Assembly: GCA_007116425.1 (NCBI GenBank)
Contig: SKIL01000285.1
Location: 1-9,768, forward strand
DNA: 9,768 nucleotides
Direction: 5' to 3'
Source of the DNA: Bacteriovoracaceae bacterium
Lineage (GTDB): Bacteria > Bdellovibrionota > Bacteriovoracia > Bacteriovoracales > Bacteriovoracaceae
Shown: positions 1 to 6,539 of the stretch, in pieces
Layout: every line of letters begins with the position of its first letter
Numbering within the stretch: position 1 is the stretch's first letter
The notes under the pieces: generated by a model
The model's database searches: none
What the model saw: the letters and a program-made list of their open reading frames with translations, nothing else
Told to the model about the DNA's origin: nothing
Position numbers and translations under genes: made by a program

Positions 1-20
1 TAAATCAATCATAAACACCG

Positions 21-26
21 TGAGGA
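21..26 (+). promoter_or_regulatory. Ribosome binding site that fixes the thiolase start
   Basis: The hexamer TGAGGA lies 8 bases before the ATG at 35. An in-frame GTG at 20 overlaps this motif and has no Shine-Dalgarno of its own, so the ATG at 35 is the better start. The 34 bases before the ATG hold no other recognisable signal. Confidence 0.65.
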
Positions 27-34
27 TTATTAGT

Positions 35-1240
35 ATGAGTTCAAATAACGTTTATATTGTTCACGCCAAAAGAACACCAATTGGTAAACTTGGCGGTTCA
101 CTGGCACATGTCAGACCAGATGACATGATGGCCTCACTTATTCGCAACTACATATCAGAAATCAATTTTGACACAAAAGAAATAGAGGATGTCATAGTTG
201 GATGTGCCAACCAGGCCGGAGAAGACAATCGCAATATTGCAAGAATGGCAGGTCTATTGGGCGGACTCCCCTACGAAGTTCCAGGTGTTACATTAAATCG
301 ACTATGTGCCTCTTCTCTTGATGCAGTCTTGGATGCTTTTGCTCGCATCAAATCAGGTCTCAATGACTGTCTTTTAGTTGGCGGAGTAGAGAGCATGACA
401 AGAGGACCATTTGTTATGTCAAAGCCTTCATCTGCTTTCGGCAGAGACTCTCAAATGCATGACACTACATTTGGATGGAGGTTTCCCAATAAAAAAATGG
501 AAGAGATGTTTCCTCTACTAGGAATGGGAGAGACTGCTGAAGAGGTGGCCCAAAAATTAAAAATTAATCGTGAAGATCAAGATAGTTTTGCTCTAAACTC
601 ACACCAAAAGGCCGTCGCTGCTTGGGAGAATGGTGCTTTTAAAAATGAGGTTCTTCCTATTGAGATCAAAATGCGAAAACAAACTCTTTTAGTTGAAAAA
701 GACGAAGGGCCTAGGGCCGATACAACTCTCGAGAAGCTTTCAAACTTACGAGCAGTTTTTAGAAAAGATGGAAGTGTAACTGCAGGAAACTCATCAATGA
801 TGAATGATGGCGCTGCTTTATTGGCCATTGTTAGTGAAGAGTTTTTAAAACGACATAACCTATCTCCGATTTTACGAATTGAGTCAGGAGCGGCAAGGGG
901 TATTCACCCAAGCATCATGGGGCTTGGGCCTGTGGAATCAACAAAAAAACTTCTCGCAAAAACAGGAAGAAGAATTCAAGAATTCGATGTCATCGAATTA
1001 AATGAGGCCTTCGCGGCCCAGAGCTTAGGCTGTATTCGCGAAATGGACATTGATCCCACAAAAGTTAACCTAAATGGTGGGGCCATTTCACTAGGACACC
1101 CTCTTGGATGTTCTGGGGCGAGAATCGTGACAACCATGACCCACCTCATGCTAAGAAATAAGCAGCTTAAACGAGGACTGGCATCAATGTGTGTCGGTGT
1201 AGGTCAAGGTGTTTCCGTGTCTTTTGAGAACTGTCAGTAA
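35..1240 (+). CDS. Thiolase (acetyl-CoA acyltransferase), 3-oxoadipyl-CoA thiolase-like
   Basis: A 401-residue thiolase of normal family length. It should catalyse CoA-dependent cleavage of a 3-oxoacyl-CoA to acetyl-CoA and a shortened acyl-CoA, or the reverse condensation, in the cytoplasm. All catalytic elements are visible: the acyl-accepting Cys91 in NRLCASS, the NEAFA loop at 323-327, His355 in GGAISLGHPLG, and the second catalytic Cys386 in CVGVGQG. The stretch around residues 143-150 (DTTFGWRF) followed by MGETAEEVA (164-172) resembles the PcaF/PaaJ branch, which cleaves 3-oxoadipyl-CoA. No aromatic-degradation genes are in view, so a fatty-acid substrate (FadA-like role) remains possible. 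The start is the ATG preceded by GAGGA, not the upstream GTG. The stop overlaps the next start codon (TAATG), implying one mRNA with a DUF523 gene. The enzyme class is certain from the motifs; the substrate is not. Confidence 0.95.
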   Translation: MSSNNVYIVHAKRTPIGKLGGSLAHVRPDDMMASLIRNYISEINFDTKEIEDVIVGCANQAGEDNRNIARMAGLLGGLPYEVPGVTLNRLCASSLDAVLDAFARIKSGLNDCLLVGGVESMTRGPFVMSKPSSAFGRDSQMHDTTFGWRFPNKKMEEMFPLLGMGETAEEVAQKLKINREDQDSFALNSHQKAVAAWENGAFKNEVLPIEIKMRKQTLLVEKDEGPRADTTLEKLSNLRAVFRKDGSVTAGNSSMMNDGAALLAIVSEEFLKRHNLSPILRIESGAARGIHPSIMGLGPVESTKKLLAKTGRRIQEFDVIELNEAFAAQSLGCIREMDIDPTKVNLNGGAISLGHPLGCSGARIVTTMTHLMLRNKQLKRGLASMCVGVGQGVSVSFENCQ

Positions 1241-1662
1241 TGAGTTATAAATACCTAGTTAGTGCTTGCCTGGCCGGCGTAAAATGTCGCTACGACTGTG
1301 CACACAAAGCACATGAAAAAGTTGTCGACCTGGTTGAATCAGGTGAAGCACTCGCAGTTTGCCCAGAGGAAATGGGAGGACTCCCTACTCCACGTCCCTC
1401 AGCAGAAGTTCAAGCAGAAAATGGAAAAGTCCTTACGAATGAAGGTCAGGACGTTTCAACTCTCTATGAAGAAGGCGCACAAAAGGCCTTTGAGCTAATA
1501 GAAAAGCACAAAATTAAGCATGTGATACTCAAATCAAAGTCTCCGATGTGTGGCGAAGGCGAAATCTACGATGGGAGTTTTACCGGCAAACTCACAAAAG
1601 GCGATGGGATTTTGGTTCAAAAAATTCGTAAACAAAAAAACATTAAAATTGATAAGATCTAG
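1240..1662 (+). CDS. DUF523 family protein
   Basis: A 140-residue cytoplasmic protein that matches the DUF523 family over its whole length. The signatures are LVSACLAGVKCRYD near the N-terminus (Cys10, Cys16), VCPEEMGGLPTPRP (residues 40-53, Cys41), LKSKSPMCGEG (98-107, Cys104) and the C-terminal DGSFTGKLTKGDGI. Conserved cysteines suggest a metal or thiol-based role, but the family has no firmly established activity that I can name, so none is assigned. Where the family usually reads CRYDG, this copy has CRYDC, adding Cys20. The ATG overlaps the thiolase stop by one base and has no good Shine-Dalgarno, which points to translation by coupling with the thiolase. There is no obvious hairpin terminator after the stop. 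Confidence 0.9.
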   Translation: MSYKYLVSACLAGVKCRYDCAHKAHEKVVDLVESGEALAVCPEEMGGLPTPRPSAEVQAENGKVLTNEGQDVSTLYEEGAQKAFELIEKHKIKHVILKSKSPMCGEGEIYDGSFTGKLTKGDGILVQKIRKQKNIKIDKI

Positions 1663-1739
1663 AGTTTCCAATAAGTTATAATTGTCCACAGTTTGTCTCG
1701 TCAAACAAATGAATCTTTTCCAAACATGAGCTAGATCAA

Positions 1740-1768
1740 TTTAAAATCGGTTAAAATAGTGTTATATT
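1740..1768 (+). promoter_or_regulatory. Possible sigma70-type promoter for the HiPIP gene
   Basis: A TATATT hexamer (1763-1768, five of six bases matching TATAAT) lies 17 bases after TTTAAA (1740-1745, four of six matching TTGACA). A start about seven bases downstream would give a leader of roughly 30 nt before the HiPIP ATG at 1809. The rest of the 146-base gap is AT-rich without other clear signals. In AT-rich DNA such matches arise by chance, so this is tentative. Confidence 0.4.
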
Positions 1769-1808
1769 ACGCACGACTTTTTAGGAACAAATAACAAAGG
1801 AAATATAA

Positions 1809-2174
1809 ATGGATCAGAAAGCGAACAGAAGAAGGTTTTTTAAATTAGGAATGGTTGCACTTGCTTCAGCTCCTTTTCTAAAAATTGGAAAAGTATTTGC
1901 TGACGGTGATACTTGTAAAGTCACAAAGCCAACTGACGAAGCTGTTCTCAACAGAATGGTTAAAGAAGATGACCCTGCTGCTAAAAGACTAGACTATATT
2001 GAGGTTGCTACAGACAGTAAGCATCCAAACTTTAAGCCAGGTGAGCTTTGTAAAAACTGCCGATTTTATCGTCACCAACAAGAAAAAGATGGTTGGGCCC
2101 CATGTACAATGCTTGCCAACCGTTACGTAACAGCTTGTGGCTGGTGTCGATCTTACCAACCAATGCCATCGTAA
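1809..2174 (+). CDS. High-potential iron-sulfur protein (HiPIP), Tat-exported
   Basis: A 121-residue precursor of a small periplasmic electron carrier holding one [4Fe-4S] cluster that cycles between the +2 and +3 states. The N-terminus is a clear twin-arginine signal: RRRFFKLG at residues 7-14, then a hydrophobic stretch ending near VFA(31), where cleavage is likely. Cluster ligands are Cys81 and Cys84 (CKNC), Cys99 (WAPC) and Cys113 (GWC). LDYIEVA (61-67) carries the Tyr that is conserved near the cluster, and HPNFKPGELCKNC follows the family pattern closely. Two further cysteines, Cys36 near the mature N-terminus and Cys110 just before GWC, are not ligands in the standard scheme. AAAGGA at 1796-1801 is a well-placed ribosome binding site. 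The gene seems to have its own promoter and ends at a strong terminator. In other bacteria HiPIPs link the bc1 complex to reaction centres or oxidases; the partner here is unknown. Confidence 0.95.
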   Translation: MDQKANRRRFFKLGMVALASAPFLKIGKVFADGDTCKVTKPTDEAVLNRMVKEDDPAAKRLDYIEVATDSKHPNFKPGELCKNCRFYRHQQEKDGWAPCTMLANRYVTACGWCRSYQPMPS

Positions 2175-2183
2175 AAAAACAAA

Positions 2184-2211
2184 AAAACCCCCTATTCAGG
2201 GGGTTATTTTT
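2184..2211. terminator. Bidirectional intrinsic terminator between HiPIP and flagellin genes
   Basis: The perfect stem AACCCCC (2186-2192) / GGGGGTT (2199-2205) encloses the six-base loop TATTCA. It is followed on the + strand by ATTTTTT and preceded by a run of adenines (2172-2187, broken by one C), which gives a U-tract for the - strand transcript. The stem sits between convergent genes, 11 bases past the HiPIP stop and about 35 bases past the flagellin stop, so it can end both transcripts. Confidence 0.92.
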
Positions 2212-2239
2212 TAACTCCACTCAGTTGAGTTCTCTTTAA

Positions 2240-3073
2240 TTACCCAATGAGACCAAGAGCATTTTGTCCATCAGCATTGGCCTGGGCCAAGACAGAAGTA
2301 CCAGCAGACTGTAAAATCTGAAGCTTCGCTCTATTTGCAGTTTCTGCAGCGTAGTCAGTATCTCTGATACGAGAGTTTGCAGCTTCCTGATTCTCAGTTG
2401 AAATCTGGAGATTTTGAATTGTTGATGTCAAGCGATTTTGAATAGCACCAAGCTCAGCACGCTGGCCTGAAACATTCTGAATCGCATCATCTAGTGTTTC
2501 AAGAGACTCTCTTGCCCCTTCTTGAGAGCTAACGTCAAGATTAGCAATACCTAAGCTCGCAAGTGAAGCATTTGTAACCTCTGCATTATATGAAATTCTA
2601 TCTTCAAACGAATCATTATGAATCCCAATTTGAAGGTCGTACTGAGAACCAGAACCATCTAGAAGTGACTTCCCGTTGAACTCAGTTACCTGAGCGATTC
2701 TTTGAATCTCTTCTTTTAAGTTTTGATACTCCATATTAGAGAATTGTCTCTCAGCCTCTCCGATAGTGTCAGAGGCCGTCTGAACAGAAAGTTCTCTAAG
2801 CCTTGTAAGAATGTTTGAAACCTCATTCAGACCACCTTCAGCAGTTTGAATCATCGAGATCCCATCGTTAGCGTTACGCTCGGCCTGTCTCGTACTTGCA
2901 ATCTGAGATTTTAACTTTTCGCTAATAGCGAGCCCTGCAGCATCATCAGCAGCACGATTAATTCGGCTTCCTGAAGAAAGCTTTGCAAGTGAGTTACTCA
3001 TGTCATTTGTGTTGTTTCCGAGAGCTCGTTGAGCAGCAATAGAATTGACATTAGTGTTAATACGAAAACCCAT
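2240..3073 (-). CDS. fliC: Flagellin, filament subunit
   Basis: A 277-residue flagellin, the subunit exported through the flagellar type III apparatus and polymerised into the filament. The N-terminal D0/D1 region is textbook: MGFRINTNVNSIAAQRAL, SLAKLSSGSRINRAADDAAGLAIS (28-51) and NDGISMIQTAEGGLNEV (69-85). The C-terminal D1/D0 helix is equally clear, from about residue 185 through SRIRDTDYAAETANRAKLQIL to NALGLIG. The middle (about 140-185) is very short, so the outer D2/D3 domains are absent, as in many deltaproteobacterial and sheathed-flagellum flagellins. The start is supported by AAGGAGG five bases upstream. It is a single gene between a terminator and a 271-base leader/intergenic region with no flagellar neighbour in view, so it may be one of several flagellin copies. 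Regulation probably acts through the structured leader. Confidence 0.97.
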   Translation of the reverse strand: MGFRINTNVNSIAAQRALGNNTNDMSNSLAKLSSGSRINRAADDAAGLAISEKLKSQIASTRQAERNANDGISMIQTAEGGLNEVSNILTRLRELSVQTASDTIGEAERQFSNMEYQNLKEEIQRIAQVTEFNGKSLLDGSGSQYDLQIGIHNDSFEDRISYNAEVTNASLASLGIANLDVSSQEGARESLETLDDAIQNVSGQRAELGAIQNRLTSTIQNLQISTENQEAANSRIRDTDYAAETANRAKLQILQSAGTSVLAQANADGQNALGLIG

Positions 3074-3078
3074 TGGTT

Positions 3079-3101
3079 CCTCCTTGGTCTTTGTGCTCCT
3101 T
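3079..3101 (-). promoter_or_regulatory. Strong flagellin ribosome binding site with a second AAGGAG element
   Basis: On the - strand, AAGGAGG (3079-3085) sits five bases before the flagellin ATG and is near-perfect. An identical AAGGAG (3096-3101) lies about 16 bases further upstream. Both contain the AAGGA form of the CsrA-type ANGGA core, so the pair may serve both ribosome binding and repression. The ribosome role of the first is secure; the repressor role is inference. Confidence 0.8.
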
Positions 3102-3108
3102 GATGGAA

Positions 3109-3186
3109 CTCAATCCCCTAACCTTGAGGATCAATAAGCTTCCTGCTTGAATTGATTTATTTCTTTGAACAAGTCATCCTGTTCAA
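3109..3186 (-). promoter_or_regulatory. Structured flagellin 5' leader with three tandem GGA hairpins
   Basis: Three consecutive inverted repeats lie upstream of the flagellin start. From 5' to 3' on the - strand they are: TTGAACA/TGTTCAA (3165-3186) with loop GGATGACT; ATCAAT plus GCTT pairing, with a two-base bulge (3130-3156), with loop AGGAA; and CTCAA/TTGAG (3109-3128) with loop GGTTAGGGGA. Each loop exposes a GGA, the core recognised by CsrA/RsmA proteins, which repress flagellin translation in several bacteria. Whether the whole stretch is transcribed depends on the unmapped promoter. A CCGATA core (3266-3273 on the - strand) is the only weak sigma28-like hint. No csrA or fliW gene is in the window. 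Confidence 0.5.
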
Positions 3187-3293
3187 GTACCTTCTCGGAA
3201 GCTCAAAATAGGTCTTGAGGAAAAAAATACTTTTTTAACAGTTTTTGCCAATTGGCCGACCTTCACTATCGGTCATCTAGTAGTGATGAGGTC

Positions 3294-3315
3294 ATTAAAG
3301 ATGGATTAAAGATGG
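3294..3315. repeat. Perfect 11-bp tandem direct repeat
   Basis: ATTAAAGATGG occurs twice head to tail (3294-3304 and 3305-3315) and is followed by ATAAT. It sits in the gap between the flagellin leader and the stop of the transglutaminase-like gene. It may be a simple slippage duplication or a paired protein-binding site; nothing else in the sequence decides which. Confidence 0.8.
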
Positions 3316-3344
3316 ATAATTTCAGGAAAAGAGTAAAAGAAAAT

Positions 3345-5432
3345 TCAATAGCGAACCCTTAAGCCTCCTCCTGTATACCAAGATGAGCTTTCAGATCGAC
3401 CGAGATATTCTTTTTCGTAATTTAGCATAAGTTCAACACGTCTACCTTGAAAAGGATAATTTGTACGTGGCCTTGTAAAACTATGATCAACCTGTGCACT
3501 AAAGCTTGGATTAGCGCCTCCAGGAACCCAACCACTGGTCTTTTCAAAAACAGGTGCTTGATAGCTTGTGATAATCTTAGTCTGACCTAAGTCACTATCG
3601 ATTCCCAGACCAATCCGCGCAGAGCCCGTGTTTCCATACTCTCTTAAGGCCAACGTTGTGCCCATCAGTAAGGAAAGCTGGTCATTTAAAACAGCTTTGG
3701 CGTCAACGCTTGCAACTGTCACGTTATCTGTAAAAACAAAATCACCACCCAGCATAGCGCTTAAATTTTTAAATCCAAGTGTTCGCTGTTGATAGAGAAC
3801 CCCCTCAGCAGAGAAATTCTCACCCTTTAATAAATTTGCTCGAACGCCATAATCAACTACAGCATCAGCATCACCAGTGATGCTTTTTCGATTCCCCTCT
3901 AGGTGAGTATCCTCAAGCGTAGAGTGAACTCCCATTACGGCGAGTCGAGCACTCACAAAGGGTTCAATCATAAAACTCACTCCCTCGCTTTCGACAAGGG
4001 CAATCGGCGTATAAAACTCTTGCTGAACGTTCATATAAAGCTGGTTTAAACTGTACTTTCTTGTCCGATCATTCACGAATTGTGGTTGCTCTATACTTCG
4101 ATTGACATACGAAACTCCCGCTCTACCTCTTCGTCCAACGCGCAAGCTCGAATGATCACTTTCAGAGCAGTCCCCCCAGCGAATATAGGTTGCAACACCA
4201 ACTATCGTGTCACCACTAGAAAGATTCCCAACAAAAAGATTTCCATGCAACTTGCCATTATCAACACCAACTGAGGCCAAGCGATAAGTATTATCGCGAA
4301 CAAAGGGATCAAAGTCATGAGTGCTGCCACCGGTTACTTCATTTAAAAGGACGCCCATTTCACTTGGGAGGCTTCCCAACATTTCTCCATCAGGAGACCA
4401 GATACGATAAGTGATTCCCACATCTGGTGCACTAGTGGTATGATCTAGGGCGGAAACTCCACGATTCCAATCATCCTCTGAAATTTCCCCATAATTTAGC
4501 TTATACACATGTGATGGATTATCTGGGTCTGTGGCCAAAAGAGTTGCATGGTAATTACCAGGAATGGCGTATGTTACAACATGAACATTGTCTTTATTTC
4601 CCATAGACTGCATAAGTTGCGCCAAACAAAGATGCATATCTCGACAAACTCCAATCCCTTTATTACTCGCTAGACCAGATAAAATATCCTCACAGCTAAC
4701 TTCATCAGTAGCAAAGATACCTTGGGCCTCTCGCTCATAATCATAGTTTTGGAGCATTTGAGCACCGAGTTTAGACACAAATTGTATCTGTCGATCAAAA
4801 CTCATTAACTCTCCAGCTTCATTCATAATCGCGTCTCTATCATCAGGACTGGCATTAATAACTCTTTTACGAAGAAGGCCATCAAAAACTTCTTCGGACA
4901 AAGTAGCGTCTAAAGCTCCACCACTTATCGATCCGTTTTCCATAATATAAGTATGGGCCTCAACTAATCCCATATCTTGAGTTTCGAAAGCTAAGCGATC
5001 AACAGTTGATAAAACCTCCGCTTCAAAAGAAGAACTTGAAAATGGCCGTCTTTTAAACTGATTTGCTCCCATAGGACTCTTAGCTGTAAAGTTAAAACGA
5101 AATCTTCTCTGACCGGGAAGTCTCGGACCGCATGGATCCTTGAGATTAATATGCGAATCTTCATGAAGGTAAAAATCAGGGTCGCAGTCAGGGTCATAAC
5201 TGCGTAAACGCTCAATCTCATCGCGTGTATATTGTAATCTTGCAAGCTCCAACATGAGATCGGCCTGCTCTGTAGAGTTTAAAGTAAACTCTCCCTCATA
5301 ACCTGACTGGACTTGAAGAATACCCTCAATATCGTCTGAGAGATATAGAACGGAATCAAAATCTTCCAATGAAGCTCCCTGAGCATACAAGAGAAAAGAA
5401 AAAGAAAAATAAAGATAAGCAAATAAGGCCAT
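3345..5432 (-). CDS. Exported transglutaminase-like domain fused to a probable outer-membrane beta-barrel
   Basis: A 695-residue protein without a name I recognise. Residues 1-20 form a hydrophobic segment ending YAQGAS, a likely Sec signal peptide, though with no positive charge before the hydrophobic core. Residues about 205-350 look like a transglutaminase/cysteine-protease-fold core: Cys263 in GIGVCRD, His295 in GNYHATLL, and Asn313 in YKLNYGE where an Asp is more usual. From about residue 395 to the end the sequence is a series of short amphipathic beta-strands with polar turns. It finishes WYTGGGLRVRY, with the C-terminal aromatic residue typical of outer-membrane barrels. I infer a periplasmic catalytic or peptide-binding domain tethered to an outer-membrane barrel; the substrate is unknown. 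The N-terminal 30-200 region has no recognised domain. It lies 42 bases after the HD-GYP-like gene on the same strand and is probably co-transcribed. Its start codon lies in a small hairpin. Confidence 0.8.
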   Translation of the reverse strand: MALFAYLYFSFSFLLYAQGASLEDFDSVLYLSDDIEGILQVQSGYEGEFTLNSTEQADLMLELARLQYTRDEIERLRSYDPDCDPDFYLHEDSHINLKDPCGPRLPGQRRFRFNFTAKSPMGANQFKRRPFSSSSFEAEVLSTVDRLAFETQDMGLVEAHTYIMENGSISGGALDATLSEEVFDGLLRKRVINASPDDRDAIMNEAGELMSFDRQIQFVSKLGAQMLQNYDYEREAQGIFATDEVSCEDILSGLASNKGIGVCRDMHLCLAQLMQSMGNKDNVHVVTYAIPGNYHATLLATDPDNPSHVYKLNYGEISEDDWNRGVSALDHTTSAPDVGITYRIWSPDGEMLGSLPSEMGVLLNEVTGGSTHDFDPFVRDNTYRLASVGVDNGKLHGNLFVGNLSSGDTIVGVATYIRWGDCSESDHSSLRVGRRGRAGVSYVNRSIEQPQFVNDRTRKYSLNQLYMNVQQEFYTPIALVESEGVSFMIEPFVSARLAVMGVHSTLEDTHLEGNRKSITGDADAVVDYGVRANLLKGENFSAEGVLYQQRTLGFKNLSAMLGGDFVFTDNVTVASVDAKAVLNDQLSLLMGTTLALREYGNTGSARIGLGIDSDLGQTKIITSYQAPVFEKTSGWVPGGANPSFSAQVDHSFTRPRTNYPFQGRRVELMLNYEKEYLGRSESSSWYTGGGLRVRY

Positions 5433-5440
5433 AACTGGCC
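5427..5440 (-). promoter_or_regulatory. Hairpin covering the start codon of the transglutaminase/barrel gene
   Basis: GGCCA (5436-5440 on the - strand) can pair with TGGCC (5427-5431) around the loop GTTA. The ATG at 5430-5432 begins in the loop and continues into the stem, and the only AGG resembling a ribosome binding site lies at the 5' arm. The fold would hinder initiation unless opened, for example by ribosomes arriving from the upstream gene. Confidence 0.45.
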
Positions 5441-5474
5441 TATCGGTTAAAAATTAAAAATTATTTACATAGAG

Positions 5475-6419
5475 CTATTCTAAAGACTGAACTTTAAGCG
5501 CCTCTTTGAGTTTTTTAATAAGTTTTAAATCAAAATTCCCCAACTGATTTATTGAAATTTCTTCTAAGGCCTCCTTATAAGTCATTCCATGAAAAGTCAC
5601 TTGACGATCAAAGCAAGCACAAAGTCCTAATATTCCTTGTTCGAGGGAGAGCTTCGTCAGCTTTTGAGGAAAGCCCTCACCTGAAATCATTTCCTCATGG
5701 GTATAAACTAATTCTAAAATCTGACGATTCACATACTCCTTTCCTTGTAAAATATCGCGACTAACCTCAGGGTGTGTTGCAAACACCTTCCACTCATCAT
5801 GCGCAATATCTTGCCGTTTTTTAAAAAAAGTTTCACGGGCATTCTCAGGAAGTTTTATCATGCCAACATCCATTAAAAGGGCAGCAACACTTAGATCCTG
5901 AACGGTCTTATCGGGTAAGCCTAGATATTCTGCCAAACAAGATGTCAAAGAAGCAACATTGAGAGCGTGCTGAATAATTGGTTCGGCCTTTGAGTCACGA
6001 ACGCGCTTCATAAACAAACCTAAAACATCCGTTTTCTTCCCAACAATCTTGACAATTCCTTCCGCCGCTTTTTCTAAAAGTAAAAAGACTTGATGACTCT
6101 CAGGGTCTTCATACATGTCTTCAACACCAGAAGAAGCGATAGAAACAGCAACTTCCGCCTTCTCATTTGGAGACTGTTCGTTATCAGACATTGCCTGATT
6201 CAGTCTAGCATCCAAAAACTCCTGATACTTCTCTTCATGCTCTGAATTAATGAAAAGCCGACGAACACGCTTTTTTTTCAAATTATCAATTCTATCCTGT
6301 GAAATATCATCACCATTTCGAATATAAAGAAGATATTTTTCACCGACTTGTATATAAGCATCGAAAAATAATGGTGTATTGGGATACAAAGTTCGAAGAC
6401 GAATAGGAATATACGACAT
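5475..6419 (-). CDS. Degenerate HD-GYP domain protein, probable cyclic-di-GMP-related signalling factor
   Basis: A 314-residue cytoplasmic protein from the ATG at 6419. A longer frame from a TTG at 6470 would add a hydrophobic stretch with no ribosome binding site, and I reject it. Residues 1-60 form a small module (IPIRLRTLYP, FFDAYIQVGEKYLLYIRNGDD, then a basic helix ending RRLFIN) that I associate with Bdellovibrio-type HD-GYP proteins. Residues about 140-314 follow the HD-GYP pattern: HALNVASL (His151), LLMDVGM (181-187), HPEVSRDIL (216-224), HEEMISGEGFP (241-251) and a late Asp271. The key HD dyad reads Met183-Asp184, the usual Lys is Met187, the first His of HHE is Thr240, and GYP is GFP. 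Catalysis of cyclic-di-GMP hydrolysis is therefore doubtful, and a binding or scaffold role is more likely. It is transcribed divergently from the 1004-residue protein gene and followed closely by the transglutaminase/barrel gene. Confidence 0.8.
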   Translation of the reverse strand: MSYIPIRLRTLYPNTPLFFDAYIQVGEKYLLYIRNGDDISQDRIDNLKKKRVRRLFINSEHEEKYQEFLDARLNQAMSDNEQSPNEKAEVAVSIASSGVEDMYEDPESHQVFLLLEKAAEGIVKIVGKKTDVLGLFMKRVRDSKAEPIIQHALNVASLTSCLAEYLGLPDKTVQDLSVAALLMDVGMIKLPENARETFFKKRQDIAHDEWKVFATHPEVSRDILQGKEYVNRQILELVYTHEEMISGEGFPQKLTKLSLEQGILGLCACFDRQVTFHGMTYKEALEEISINQLGNFDLKLIKKLKEALKVQSLE

Positions 6420-6539
6420 AAACACACCAGTAAAGAAACTAATAAATACTTGAATTATTATGATGGCCAAATGAGAAAAAAGATAGTGGGAAAGACGTGA
6501 AAAATATTAATAACAGAAGAAAAAATCCGATAAGAATAC
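6420..6539. promoter_or_regulatory. Divergent intergenic region, presumed promoters for both flanking genes
   Basis: This 120-base AT-rich gap separates the starts of two divergent genes and must hold, or overlap, their promoters. I see no convincing -35/-10 pair on either strand. TTGAAT at 6450-6455 and AT-rich hexamers near 6505 are possible parts. Neither gene has a good Shine-Dalgarno (upstream of 6540 there is only AAGAA). Confidence 0.4.

Noticed and set aside
20..34. Upstream GTG start for the thiolase
   Set aside because: It overlaps the Shine-Dalgarno of the ATG at 35 and adds residues outside the family's usual N-terminus.
2032..2220. Reverse-strand 62-codon frame over the HiPIP 3' end and terminator
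   Set aside because: It overlaps a confident gene and a terminator hairpin and has no supporting motif.
3236..3255. TTGGCA on the - strand resembling a sigma54 -24 element upstream of flagellin
   Set aside because: The GC of the -12 element is absent at the required spacing.
6420..6470. Longer HD-GYP-like frame from a TTG, giving a hydrophobic N-terminal segment
   Set aside because: There is no ribosome binding site, the start codon is rare, and the added residues precede a module that normally begins near the ATG at 6419.
6526..6533. TCCGATAA resembling a sigma28 -10 element before the 1004-residue protein gene
   Set aside because: There is no matching -35 at the right distance, and it lies only six bases before the start codon.
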